Shown here piece by piece: positions 11,374 to 21,845 of a stretch of 64,000 nt of DNA. The notes under the pieces were generated by a model. That model ran no database searches, was not told the DNA's origin, and saw only the letters and a program-made list of their open reading frames with translations. The stretch is from Lucinisca nassula (lineage: Eukaryota > Mollusca > Bivalvia > Lucinida > Lucinidae): positions 151,455,900-151,519,899 of the forward strand of contig OY757013.1 of NCBI GenBank assembly GCA_963580285.1, read 5' to 3'. The first letter of the stretch is position 1; every line of letters starts with the position of its first letter. The position numbers were made by a program, and so were the translations under genes.

Positions 11374-11590
11374 TTACGAGGGCAGCTCATTTAATGTTGT
11401 CATTGGGGTTCTACAGGGCGCGTTTTTAATACATTCACATTTCGTTTACTTCAAACCTTCAAAGTATTCTCCCTTGACAGCAACTCACTTTTCAAGTCTA
11501 GAAATCCATTCTGTAAAGGCAAAGAAGTTGGCCCTTTTAGGTATACCCTGAAGAAACTAGTATTCATAATGACGACCAGAAAGGGTATTT
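11374..11590 (-). pseudogene. mariner transposase remnant, C-terminal piece
   Basis: The terminal repeat TTACGAGGGCAGCTCATTTA starts at 11374. On the minus strand the reading NFFAFTEWISRLEK, a stop, then VAVKGEYFEGLK is the typical mariner C-terminus (the stop replaces the usual cysteine codon). The coding sequence continues at 13185 after the E0b insertion. It is broken and not expected to be active. Confidence 0.8.
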
Positions 11591-11602
11591 GTCATGCCTG
11601 CT

Positions 11603-11844
11603 TTAAGGGGAATGGGAACACCTGGCAGATTTTTCCGCCATTTTTCAAACGGAGACAACTTTCGGGACTTCCTGTTCGCTTTTCTAGAAGCCCTGTCCCG
11701 CTGAAAAAGCGGTCTACTCTTAAAGGAAAGAATTTGCTCCTGAGGAGCAAATTCTTTCCTTTAAGAGTTGACCCCTATTGACATGGGAGACAAAAATACT
11801 TTTGCAGGAGTGACCTCCCCTGAAGGTGTTCCCATTCCCCTTAA
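11603..11844. mobile_element. TTAA-flanked MITE (TTAAGGGGAATGGG ends)
   Basis: TTAAGGGGAATGGGAACACC at the left is the exact reverse of GGTGTTCCCATTCCCCTTAA at the right. The centre holds a perfect palindrome, AAAGGAAAGAATTTGCTCCT mirrored. Removing it restores the E0b head. TTAA targets suggest a piggyBac-type origin. Diverged relatives lie at about 35370-35570 and 40230-40445. Confidence 0.85.
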
Positions 11845-11953
11845 GCATGGCAGGATATAGGAATTGTAACTTGCACCCGTTGGTCCGTACATTTGTCAAG
11901 CTGTCAACATTTGCAACCACCCTAGCGTTCACCTTAATGTTCAAGTCCATTTA

Positions 11954-12166
11954 TTAACCCTTGTCCTGCTGAGCCCGGATATGCCTTATTTTCCAAACAA
12001 TGAAGATCCAGATCAGATGGCTTCTGATGAAGCCATCTGATCAGGATCTACAGTGCTTGCCATTCAGATTGTGAATTTGTTGCAATAATTTGCATCAAGT
12101 AATCAGATTGGTTGATAATCGGTAGTGGGTGTGGCATATATGAATATTCAGCAGGACAAGGGTTAA
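11954..12166. mobile_element. TTAA-flanked MITE (TTAACCCTTGTCCTGC ends)
   Basis: TTAACCCTTGTCCTGCTGA pairs with TTCAGCAGGACAAGGGTTAA. The core AGATCCAGATCAGATGGCTT is mirrored. Close copies of 213 bp lie at 37856-38068 and 41917-42129, which supports a discrete mobile unit. TTAA duplication with CCC ends is the piggyBac signature (inference). Confidence 0.9.
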
Positions 12167-12375
12167 GAACTATAATAGCTTTATTAATGATACTTCATAC
12201 AGACTGGCATCTGGGGCGACAATTTAAATGCAAGCATCCATATTTGACCTTGAATTACTTATCATGGTTCACTGACTTTGTGAATTATTACCACCACCCT
12301 AGTGTTTACCCTTTTGTTTAAGTCTGTTTCTCAAGATCTATTAGGCCTTCATTAATGGTACTTCATACAGACTAA

Positions 12376-12860
12376 CTGTTGGTCTTCTTTTGCTTGAGTG
12401 GTCTCTTGCTGTCAAGTCCTCACCGTTGTTTCATCTCTGTGCTTGTTTGATTTTTGTGTTCACGGAGATGTTGCACTGATGAATTAGGAGGCCGTCATGC
12501 GGACTGAACAAATTATTTGTCTAAATCACAACAGAAATAAAGGCGAGGATTGGGGCCACGTAACATCGATTTAAGCCCCCCAAGTGGAGTTCGTTTCGCT
12601 GACCGTTCCAAGGCGGTTCTTCTGTCGTGGTTTGTTTTTGTTGTGGTTTGTCTTTGAGTGTGTGTATCACTTGTATTATTTTGTTTTGGATAGCCAATTG
12701 GCCATTTTGTGGGAAAGTAACTGTCCATTTGGCTTTCCCCTATTGATTTTTCCATTAGGGTCTAGTTGTTTCATGTTTGTGCTTCTTTCCCTTTGGTGTC
12801 TCTGATGGGAGCTGTGGGTTAATTGTATCAATTCTTGATCATTGCCTCCACTTCTATTTT
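12376..12860 (+). repeat. interspersed repeat F, 485 bp
   Basis: The array unit of E0b is split between CTTCATACAGACT and TGCATCTAGGGATGAC. The inserted text (CTGTTGGTCTTCTTTTGCTT ... CATTGCCTCCACTTCTATTT) recurs reversed at 23771-24262 and, in part, at 59550-59815. No class can be assigned. Confidence 0.7.
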
Positions 12861-13184
12861 GCATCTAGGGATGACAATTTTAATGCAAGCATCCATATTT
12901 GACCTTGGCCTATATTTCATGGTTCCCTGACTTTGTGGATTATTGCGACCACGCTAGCGTTCACCCTAATGTTTAAGTCGGTTTCTCAAGAACTATTAGA
13001 CATTCATTAATGATACTTGGTACACAGTTGTATCTAGGGAAGCCAAGTTTAATGCAAGCATCCATGTTTGACTTTGACCTATATTCCATGGTTCACTGAC
13101 TTAGCACTGCCCTCGCCCTCCCCCCCCCCCCCCCCCTTCACACACAGGCACCACATAGCCTTCTGTGGAATTCTTCTCTTTAGT

Positions 13185-13261
13185 AAAGGAAACAAGAAAA
13201 AGTTGCAGGGGCTAAGTTCTGGCGAATAAGGTGGATGGGAGAGCTGAACTACCTTTTGCCT
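13185..13261 (-). pseudogene. mariner transposase remnant, catalytic-region piece
   Basis: On the minus strand VVQLSHPPYSPELSPCNFFL runs into FPLLK and stops at the E0b boundary. HPPYSPxLxPCxFFLFP is the mariner block around the third catalytic acid. The usual D of SPDLAP is E here. Upstream coding sequence is missing beyond 13261. Confidence 0.8.
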
Positions 13262-14139
13262 AGGCCTATATGTCCCAGTACTTAGGATCATTACGGTTGT
13301 TATGGACATGGTACCCAAGCCATAGTCTGAACTCATAAATCATTCAAACAAACGATGAATCAGAAATTGAGAGAATAAGCTTTTAACATTTTAATAGCTT
13401 AGAATTAGTCAGTAAAAGTAAAATAAATACAAATATTAGACTAAGATAATTAGATACAACCATGCAACCAGCAGTTCAGCAAAAAGACATCTCCTTGTCA
13501 CACATTTGTTGCTGTTTGCAACGAAAATCAAAGACGCGCCAAAGCTTTGTTGCAATGTGTTGAACTTTCTATCTATCATGTGCTTCTGAACAGGTTTTAG
13601 AGATGACTGACAACATGGACGGAACAATTGCTTAGCTAGTCCTTCTCAGTTGATTGGCCGAAACTTTCAGACAACTGATGTATTGTACATAACATTTTTG
13701 AATATGCTTCTCAAATCTGAAGAAGGCGAGATTGCAGTGGTATAGATTTTTTGACGTATTTTCACTTTAATGAACTGACGACAGATGCCATATTGCTAAA
13801 CTGCTAGTTGCATGGTTGTAATTAATTTTTACGTTGTTAATTTTTAGTGAGAATGAGCAAGATGATCTGATCTGGTAAGCTTTGCCTGTCAGAGATTAAC
13901 GTGTGATGATACCCAATCAGATTGATTGCAGTTTTGTCTATTTTTAGATTTGTCTTTACTACTCTAGAAGAGCTTTTCCTGCATAGATGCATGCCAATTT
14001 GCATATATATCTTTATTCCTAGATGTGATTCAGTACGTTACATAAACTTGGCTATGCCAAAATGTTTTGCATGTTTATATGATGAAGCCTTTTCACATAC
14101 AAAAATTGTGATCATTAGCCATATTTGACAGGAAAGTTT
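13262..14139. other. no gene seen
   Basis: AT-rich. GTCCCAGTACTTAGGATCATTACGG (13272) is a MITE end also present at 29466 and 34905. I recognise nothing else. Confidence 0.4.
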
Positions 14140-14376
14140 CATGAATAATTTGTGTTGGAGTGTGGTATCTTCTTGTAACAGTCTGTTGGACGGTCCAATC
14201 AAATTATTTTTTTTTTGTTGTGATGCATGGAAGGTTGCTTTTTCAATTGACATCAGTCATGCTTCACGATCTCTAATTGACTTGAAAAAAAAACACAAAA
14301 AAAACTAAAAATTGATTGCAACATGTGACCGCTGTTACAAGAAGATATCACACTCCGACACACAATTGCATGAAAA
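14140..14376. mobile_element. fold-back MITE
   Basis: TGTGTTGGAGTGTGGTATCT...TTCTTGTAACAG on the left is mirrored by CTGTTACAAGAAGATATCAC...ACTCCGACACAC on the right, around an AT-rich loop. Confidence 0.75.
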
Positions 14377-14479
14377 TTCTCAAAACATTACGCAAACTCA
14401 CCTATACAAATACACTACCACCTTTATCGCCAAAAAAATGAAAATTTTAAGATGAAAAATTGTGATATTTTTCTTATTT

Positions 14480-14600
14480 CTGCTCAAATATTGATTGTGG
14501 GCACTCGTTAGAACCGCCTGATCGAGGCAGTTCTAACGAGTACCCACAATCTATATTTTAGAGCAGAAATAAGGTATACCCCCGGAAACCCCAGTTTTAC
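14480..14600. repeat. M3 palindrome core
   Basis: TTGTGGGCACTCGTTAGAAC and GTTCTAACGAGTACCCACAA are inverted around CGCCTGATCGAGGC. The same core family lies near 27433, 38552, 39805, 41023, 41472, 41842, 53925, 55060 and 60640. Confidence 0.75.
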
Positions 14601-14756
14601 TATATAAAAGTGGGGTTAAAGGGGGTCAAAATTATATAGGCGTGTTTTCATGATGAAAATTCACAAAACTTACCAGTTGAACATGGCTGTTAGGAGGAGA
14701 AAAATCCACTGGTTAGAACAGCCCAGTCAATGCTATTATGGTCATGTCAGGCATGG

Positions 14757-15406
14757 AAAGGAGCAGTCTCTATAAGGCTATTTTCATGGCCACAACCGAT
14801 TTCCTTTAAACTTTGTAGCTTCAAATTGGTGCATATTGGCTGTCTAATGGTGAATTTTTAGACTCTTTGGTCCACTGGTTTTTGCTGTATACACTATTAA
14901 AGTGGGTGGTGTAATGTCACCCCATCAAGGGTATACCAACAAAAATGCTATTATTTTTGTTCAAAGTGCATGACTGGAGGCGATGTTTGCCGTATGCTTA
15001 CTACCCTTTTAGGCATAACAGCCGGTGATAACAGTCTTATAAATATCAAACAAGAGAAGAGTTTATACGCGCTTGTACGTTGTACCCAAATATTAGTAAT
15101 TTTTATTCCCCATCTTTACGAAAAACCACAACACCTTTACAGTTTTCAACTCATTTCAAAGATCTTTCATAAATATAATGTTGATGTAATAGTCATTCTA
15201 GGTATATATCAGAATTATTGTTAGTTCATAAAACTTAAAGAGTTACCTGCCCCTGAATTTGGATTTTACCCATTTTTTAAATCAGAGTGCATTTATCCGT
15301 TTGTAGTACTCACAACTTCATTTGGAAGTGAATAAACCGATTCCTTGCAAATATAATTAAATAGATGTGGACAAAGAAGTCATTTGATTTAATAGTGCAT
15401 GCTAGC
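14757..15406 (+). repeat. left terminal inverted repeat
   Basis: It pairs with 26232-27042. Matching landmarks are GCCACAACCGATTTCC, GGTATACCAACAAAAATGC, GACTGGAGGCGATGTTTGCC, ACCACAACACCTTTACAG and GCATGCTAG. It contains an open frame (14970-15224) mirrored in the other arm, probably not a gene. Confidence 0.9.
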
Positions 15407-15489
15407 AAGCACATGAGCACAACAGTACCATCCAGTGATTGGGTTCAGTCCTTGTGGTCCTTGTGTAAGAATTGTTTGCTCGTTTTGTA

Positions 15490-15746
15490 ATGTGTTTAAC
15501 ATTGCAAAACGAGCAAACAATTCTTACATAGTCGCCAACAGATGGTATTTTACTATTGGATATTTTGTTGCTAAGGCCTTCCACTTTGTAATTCTCCCAT
15601 TAGCTGATTCGACAACCTATCTCACTTTGTACCTAGCTTTGAATCATTCGCTTCTTCAGTCGTATATTGCTTCTGAGATTTTGTTAGGAAGTGAAGCATA
15701 TGAGAATTGATTTCATAACCCTTTAGTATTTCTCTAACATCCCTGA
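15490..15746 (-). pseudogene. inverted partial copy of the transposase 3' region
   Basis: Read on the minus strand, it repeats 16070-16325 with about one change in eight bases: TCAGGGATGTTAGAGAAATA, CTTCACTTCCTAACAAAATC, GGTTGTCGAATCAGCTAATG and GGCGACTATGTAAGAATTG. It encodes VGDYVRIVCSFCNV as in the main copy (VGDYVRIVCSLCNA). A shorter hairpin at 15462-15530 repeats the end once more. It probably arose by fold-back or template switching within the element. Confidence 0.85.
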
Positions 15747-15751
15747 ATCAT

Positions 15752-16425
15752 ACATCAACTTTTGCAAATGTCCTATTTGGGGATTCAAATTCTGATGTTG
15801 CAATCGCAGTGGCTGATGGAACATACATATATATTGAGAAGAGTGGAAACTACTCATTTCAGAGAAGATCTTATTCCGTACATAAAGGACAGCCTTTGCT
15901 GAAACCTATGATGCTTGTGGCCACTGATGGTTACATTTTGACTGTGATGGGACCATATCTTGCAGATGGGAAAAACACAGATGCTAAGATTACCGAACAC
16001 ATGTTAAAGACTAATGCAGAAAATATTGCTGACTGGTTTGAAGAAGATGATGTTCTTGTTGTAGACCGCGGCTTCAGGGATGCTATAGATATACTAAAGG
16101 ATTATGGAATCAATTTTCATATGCCTCACTTCCTAAACAAATCTCAGAAGCAACATACGAATGAAGAGGTGAATGAGTCAAGGCTAGTTACAAAGGTGAG
16201 ATGGGTTGTCGAATCAGCTAATGGGAGAGTTAAAAAGTGGAAAGCCCTTAGCAACACAATGCCCAATAGTCAAATACCGTATGTTGGCGACTATGTAAGG
16301 ATTGTTTGCTCATTGTGCAATGCATTTAGACCACCTTTGGTAACAAGCAAAGATTCCGGCAAAGTAATTGCTAGAAGAATGATGGCCCTAGCAAAAACTC
16401 CAAATAAGCTGCAGGATAAGGTTGT
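15752..16425 (+). pseudogene. DDE_Tnp_4-type transposase, C-terminal catalytic part, split from SWIM domain
   Basis: The frame is open from 15752 (STFANVLFGD, just before the GTG at 15809) to the E0 boundary. Past the boundary it runs on into E0 sequence to 16486. Numbering from 15809, the putative catalytic acids are D3 in ADGTYIYI, D86 in VLVVDRGFRD and E135 in RWVVESANGRVKKWK. These are the DDE motifs of the DDE superfamily 4 endonuclease fold (HARBI1/ISL2EU-like). VATDGYIL and GPYLADGKNTDA are typical of the animal members. The N-terminal part, including any DNA-binding domain, is absent. Its natural continuation is the SWIM fragment at 25534: GTT-GTA-ACA joins in frame to AAA-AGT-GGC. 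All three acids are present, but the gene is broken at both ends. Confidence 0.85.
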
Positions 16426-16466
16426 AACAAGAATTCCACCGAAGGCTATGTCGCGCCTGTGGGGGC

Positions 16467-16896
16467 GCAAAGTCATCGAACCATGATAAGTAGGTCAAGG
16501 TCAAACATAGATGCTTGCTCAAAAGATCCCATTCTCAAATGCAAGCTTGTACTAAGTATCATTAATGAAGGTCTAATAATTCTTGAGAAATGAACCATTA
16601 CGGTGAACGCTAGGGTGGTCACAATATTTTACAAAGTCAGTGAACCATGAAATTTAGGTCAAGGTCAAATACGGATGCTTGCATTTAAGTTGCCATCCCC
16701 AGATTCAAGTTTGCACCAAATATCATTAATGAAGCTCTTATAAATTTTGAGAAATAAACTTGACCATTAGGGTGAACGCTAGGGTGGTCGCAATATTTTA
16801 CAAAGTCAGTGAACCATGAAATATAGGTCAAGGTTAAATATGGATGCTTGCATTTAAGTTACCATCCCCAGATACAAGTTTGTACCAAGTATCATT
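16467..16896 (-). repeat. about 170-bp tandem array of E0, larger piece
   Basis: GAACCATGAAATTTAGGTCA, AGGTCAAGGTCAAATACGGA, GGATGCTTGCATTTAAGTTG and GGTGAACGCTAGGGTGGTC recur with a period near 165-175 bp. The last unit stops at ATCATT and resumes with AATGAAGCTC at 25389. Confidence 0.85.
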
Positions 16897-16977
16897 AGCT
16901 CACCTGAGCCGTAGGCTCATTGATGAGCTTATAGGGTGGTCATGCTGTCTGTATGTATGTATGTATGTCAACATTTT

Positions 16978-18780
16978 CAAACATCTTCTCCTCTGGAACC
17001 GCTGGGCGGACTGAAGCCAATTTTCATGTGGGGCCTCAGTGGGATGGGGGAACGAAAGTTTGTTCGCGGGGTCTAGGTCACATGACCAAGATGGCCGCCA
17101 TGCCCATATATGGTAAAAACCCTTCAAAAATCTTCTTCTCCGGAACCGCTGGTCCGATTTTCACCAAACTTGATATGTGGCCTTGGGTACTCGGGCCTAT
17201 CATAGTTTCTTCAAATAATGGCCCTTGGATGACCTTGACCTATTTTATGCCAAGGTCAAATTTGGTAATATAGGCTTTTGAATGGCAAAAAGTGAAAACG
17301 GTGGATTTTTCGAAAACTGTTGCAGCCTTTGGCCTGAAAGTTGGTAGATGACATCAGCTAAATGAGTTAATAAGTATATATGAGATTTATAGGTCAAGGT
17401 CATTCCGTGACCTTGGGTCAAGTTTTTTAATATGTCAAACTTTAAACTTATTTTTCAGGGAAACTACTTGGTCAATTTTGACCAAATTTCATATGCAAGC
17501 TTTATGGGAGAAGGACATGTAAATTAAGTTGATGATGTTGGGTCACATAACCAAGATGGCCGCCATGCCCATATATGGTTAAAACCCTTCAAAAATCTTC
17601 TTCTCTGAAACTACTGGACGGATTTTCATGAAACTTGGTATGTAGCATCTGGGACGCGGGCCCATCATAAATTCTTAAAATGGTGACCCTCGGATGACAT
17701 TAACCTATTTTATGCCAGGGTAAAATTGAGTCACATATGCATTTGTATGGGAAAAAGTGAAAATGCATTATTTCTAACAAACCGTTCAATATTCCACCAC
17801 TAAATCATATATATTCTTGTTCCTTAAGATAGGGCGCATTTATTGACATGGGGTCCACCAGGTCCCTTAAAAAAAAACTTCAAAAATCTTCTTCTCCGGA
17901 ACCGCTGGGCCGATTTCCACCAAATTTGGTATGTAGCCTCGGGACTCAGGGCCCATCATAGTTTGTTTAAATAATTGCCCTGGGATGACCTTGACCTATT
18001 TTATGCCAAGGTCAAATTTGGTCACATTGGCATTTGTATGGGAAAAAGTCTAAATGGCTGATATCTTGCAAATGGTTGAGAATACCACCCCTAAACCATA
18101 TGTATATTCTTGTTCCTTGTGATTAAGCATGTTAAATGACATGGACCTTGGGAGTCTAGGGGGTCCCCCGGGGACATGCCCCACCCCCTTCATTTCAAAA
18201 AGTGCCCAATATCTTGGAAACTGTCCAGATCCCCACCCATAAACAATATATATTCTAAGGGGCTTTAAGTGACATGCATCTTGGGACCCTGGGGGCATGC
18301 CCCACCCCTGCATTACATAAAATGCATCAAATCTCAGAAACTGTTCAGATCCCCTCCCATAAATCATATATTTTCTTGTTTCTTGTGATAAGGGGCATTT
18401 AGTTACATGGATCTTTGAACACCATAGGTTAAATTGGGGGCCGACACCCCCTTTAGAAATGGTTAAGCTCTCCACCCATTAACCATATATTTTCTTGTTC
18501 CTGACCTTTTAGCTCATCTAAGGCTTTATCTTGGCTAAATATAACTGAAAATTCAAACTCAAAAGTTTTCCAACTGATCTTCAAGAGTCAGGAATGTGAT
18601 TAAGGACCACTTGGTCATACAGCCAGATGCATTTAGTGACATGGACCTTAATTTGGGCCCCTTGGGGCACGCCCTACCCACATCATTTAATAAAATGCGT
18701 AATATTTCCCCACCCATTAACCATATATATTCTTTCTCTATATACTAATGTGGACATTTTCTGTTTTGATAATGGGTTTT
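16978..18780 (+). repeat. E1 array, several diverged units
   Basis: TCTTCTTCTCCGGAACCGCT, ACCAAGATGGCCGCCATGCC and TGACCTTGACCTATTTTATG recur near 16985, 17120, 17580 and 17880. From 18115 there are repeats of ATGACATGGACCTTGGG and GGACATGCCCCACCCC. Related text at 25255-25330 shows the array continues on the far side of E2. 18780-19140 has no recognisable feature. Confidence 0.75.
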
Positions 18781-19254
18781 CAGAAAAAACTCAATAAAAA
18801 TTACATCAGGATAAAGAACAAGGTTTAAAACAACTAGCGTTGCAATAATTTAGAAAATCTGTTGACAAATAAGGATTTTATAACCAAAAACACATTTGAA
18901 TAGGGAAATTTCCTTTGTTAAATTGCTAGCAAGGGAGGTAAATATTTCCCCGCAAACTTTCAATTTCTTCATACACTGTTACTAAATAACTGAAATAATC
19001 ATAAATGATGCAAAACACATCATGAAGTTCAAAACATTTAAATCGAGGCCAAAAAGATTCCAGAATCAAAACTTTATGATCATGGATTATCTCCCCTTTC
19101 AATGTAAAATCTCTATTCAAATCTTATTTTGGTCATAATTTTTAGCTCACCTGACCGAAGGTCATGGTGAGCTTTTGTGACAGTAAGATGTCCGGCGTCG
19201 TCGTGCGTCGTCCGTCGTCCGTCGTGCGTCGTCCGTGCGTAAACTTTTTCTTGT

Positions 19255-19744
19255 GAACACACTAGAGGCCACAGTTTTGGTCCAATTATCATCAAACTTG
19301 CTCAGAATGATAATCATGACAATATCTCGGTCAAGTTCGAATTTGGGTCATGTCGGGTAAAAAAGTAGGTCAGTAGGTCAAATCATAGAAAAACCTTGTG
19401 AACACTCGAGAGGCCACAATTTTGGTCCAATCATCATCAAACTTGCTCAGAATGATCATTGTGACAATATTTTAGTGAAGTTTGAATATGGATCATGTCG
19501 GCTTAAAAAGTAGGTCAGCGGGTCAAATCATAGAAAAACCTTGTGAACACCCTAGAGGCCACAATTTTGGTCCAATCATAATCAAACTTGCTCAGAATGA
19601 TCATCATGACAATATCTTGGTCAAGTTCGAATATGGGTCATGTCCGGTCAAAAAGTAGGTCAGTAGGTCAAATCATAGAAAAACCTTGTGAACACTCTGA
19701 AGGCCACTGTTTTGGTCCAATTATCATGAAACTTGCTCAGAATG
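19255..19744 (+). repeat. 142-bp tandem array of E2, first block
   Basis: Units contain GAGGCCACAATTTTGGTCCA, CATCAAACTTGCTCAGAATG, GACAATATCTCGGTCAAGTT, GAATATGGGTCATGTCGGG and AAGTAGGTCAGTAGGTCAAA. It stops after TGCTCAGAATG. Confidence 0.9.
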
Positions 19745-19976
19745 CCTTTGACGCACAAACAGTTTTATAACATTTATTATCACAATAATTCTTCACAATC
19801 TCCAGACGTTTCGGCTTTTTACAGCCTTTTTCACGGATTTTTCTTTCAAGCTATCACATATTTTTCCTATTCATCTTTCCACCATATTTAATGTTTTTGT
19901 TATGCCAAACGTTGCCGCGGCGTCATGACGTCGGATTCCCGACATCATAACGTCGCAACCCTGTTTGGCGCCAAAA

Positions 19977-20211
19977 ACCTAGGACCAGCTGTTCAAAGCA
20001 TCGGTAGTCCAACAAGCTCTTTAGTGGTCATATTGTTAGCTGTTCTAACAAGTTTAATATGTATTTTTTTTTTTTTTTGGTTGAAAAACTGCGAGCAGCC
20101 CTTGCATACGAAAAAGCTGCTCACATTTTTACAGCAAAATTATTAGCACACCTGCCACAACAAATGATCAAAGTTTTAGCGATCCAATAACCAACTGAAC
20201 AACTGGCCCAT
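19977..20211. mobile_element. MITE with CCAGTTGTTCAAAGC ends
   Basis: GACCAGCTGTTCAAAGCATC and GAACAACTGGCCC are inverted ends. The centre has GAGCAGCCCTTGCATACG / AAAAGCTGCTCACATTTTT hairpin arms. A better preserved copy lies at 34371-34612, with GGGGCCAGTTGTTCAAAGC and TTTTGAACAACTGGCCCC. Confidence 0.8.
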
Positions 20212-20592
20212 GAACAATATTGAAAATCAATGCTGCTACAATCATGTAACTCTATCAGTGATGCCTTATGTCAAAGCGAAAAGCTAAGGCTCTGTCGCGG
20301 CTGCTTATCTTTACAGTCTCGCCAGAGCCCTCGCTGTTCGCCCACAAATAGAACGGAACAAACTCATCCCCCCCCCCCTGACACTCACAGCACTAAAGCA
20401 AACTTACATCTACACTAATTGGAGAACACCTGAGAAACATACCTACGAACCAATAATAAAATGATCTAACAATAAGAACAATATTTCCGACAGCAACAAC
20501 AGTAATAATAAAAAACTACAATATAAACCCCTTTTGTACCAATTAGAATCTTCCACCCTACACACAGCAGAAGTTCATCCCGAAAACCAGGG
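20212..20592. other. no gene seen
   Basis: Mixed sequence with a C-run at 20369-20378 and a TAATAA-rich stretch. It ends at AGGGGTGTCAGATTGCG, which resembles the edge of the MITEs at 42213-42786. Confidence 0.4.
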
Positions 20593-21840
20593 GTGTCAGA
20601 TTGCGCTCCTTTCAAATTTAGGCTGGAAAATGGCCTAGCGTTTTGCAAACAGAGCAGGCCACGACCAGACGCCGCATCCTGCGGCGTCCGATCTGGGCCC
20701 GCACCGTTTGCCAACTACCAAATTTTGGCTGGAAAATGGCCTATCGTTGGGCCAACACTGCAGGCCCCAACCAGACTCCGCATCCTGCGGCGTCCGATCT
20801 CGGCCCGCACTGCTTGCCAACTACCAAATTTTGGCTGGAAAATGGCCTAGCGCTATGCAAACAGTGCAGGCCCCGATCAGACGCCGCATCCCGCTGCGTC
20901 CGACCCGGGCTCGCACTGTTTGCCAACTACCGATTTTTTTTTTTTTTTTTTTGTGGAAAATGGCCTATGGTTATGCAAACAGTGCAGGCCCCGATCAGAC
21001 GCCGCATGCTGCGGCGTCTGATCTAGGCCCAAACCGCTTGCCAACTACCAAATTTTGGCTGGAAAAGGGCACAGCATTACGCAAACATTGCAGGCCCCGA
21101 TCAGACGCCGCATCCTGCAGCGTCCAATCCGGGCCCGCACTGCTTGCCATCCACCAAACCTTGGCTGGAAAATGGCCCAGCGTTATGCAAACAGTGCAGG
21201 CCCCGATCAGACGCCGCATCCTGCAGCGTCCAATCTGGGTACGCACCGTCTGCCATCCACCAATCTTTGGCTGGAAAATGGCCCAGCGTTATGCAAACAG
21301 TGCAGGCCCCGATCAGACGCCGCATCCTGCAGCGTCCAATCCGGGTACGCACCGTTTGCCATCCACCAAACTTTGGCTGGAAAATGGCCTAGCGTTATGC
21401 AAACAGTGCAGGCCCCGATCAGACGCCGCATCCTGCATCGTCCAATCTGGGTACGCACTGTTTGCCATCCACCAAACTTTGGCTGGAAAATGGCCTAGCG
21501 TTATGCAAACAATGCAGGCCCCGATCAGACGCCGCATCCTGCAGCGTCCAATCCGGGCCCACACTGCTTGCCAACCACCAAACTTATGCTGGAAAATGGC
21601 CAAGCGTTATGCAAACAGTGCAGCCCGCGATCATACGCCGCATCTTGCGGCATCCGATCTGGGCCTGCACCGATCTAGGCCTGCACCAACTTCCAAACCT
21701 TGGCTCGAAAATGGCCTAGCGTTATGCAAACAATGCAGACCCCGATCAGACGCCGCATCCCGCGGCGTCCGGATGCGGCGTCCGATCTGGGCCCGCACTA
21801 TTTGCCAACTCCCAAATATTGGCTGTAAAAGGGCCTAGCG
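20593..21840. repeat. 106-bp satellite, about 11-12 units
   Basis: GGCTGGAAAATGGC recurs at 20621, 20727, 20833, 21057, 21163, 21269, 21375, 21481 and 21587, a period of exactly 106 bp except where a T-run expands one unit (about 20935). Each unit contains GCAAACAGTGCAGGCCCCGA, ATCAGACGCCGCATCCTGC and a GGCCCGCACTGTTTGCC arm. That is the same palindrome as in the scattered MITEs. The long open frames across it are fortuitous because 106 is not a multiple of three. Confidence 0.95.
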
Positions 21841-21845
21841 TCGGG

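Larger units (their letters stand above)
11591..13184 (+). mobile_element. HINE E0b inserted in the mariner remnant
   Basis: The head GTCATGCCTGCTTTAAGCAT (11591, itself interrupted at TTAA by a MITE) resembles the head of E10 (GTCGCACCTGCTTTAGCAGG). The tail CAGGCACCACATAGCCTTCT then GTGGAATTCTT (about 13146-13177) matches the tail of E0 at 16426-16460 read on the other strand. The array units (AATGCAAGCATCCATATTTG, CACCCTAGCGTTCACC) are the reverse of those in E0. A C-run of 18 lies at 13120-13137. Confidence 0.75.
19745..21845. mobile_element. 2.1-kb insertion in the E2 array
   Basis: TGCTCAGAATG occurs on both sides (ending 19744 and starting about 21846), which may be an 11-bp target duplication. 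In a tandem array a unit edge would look the same. Contents in order: a stretch with CAGACGTTTCGGCTTTTTAC, resembling the terminal region of Penelope-like elements (19745-19975); a GGCCAGTTGTTCAAAGC-type MITE (19977-20211); a poly-C/unique region; and the 106-bp satellite. Confidence 0.65.

Noticed and set aside
12584..12805. Hydrophobic frame with ILWESNCPFGF, also at 59370-59870 on the minus strand
   Set aside because: Both are copies of repeat F; the frame has no start context, is broken in the third copy and resembles no protein I know.
14970..15224. 80-codon frame mirrored at 26414-26659
   Set aside because: Lies in both arms of the inverted repeat; similarity follows from arm identity and there is no known domain. 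Kept only as a finding on TIR length.
20708..21838. Open frame of 376 codons with repeated PRSDAAS-like blocks
   Set aside because: It lies across the 106-bp satellite. Since 106 is not a multiple of three, the frames rotate from unit to unit, and all are open simply because the unit lacks stops.
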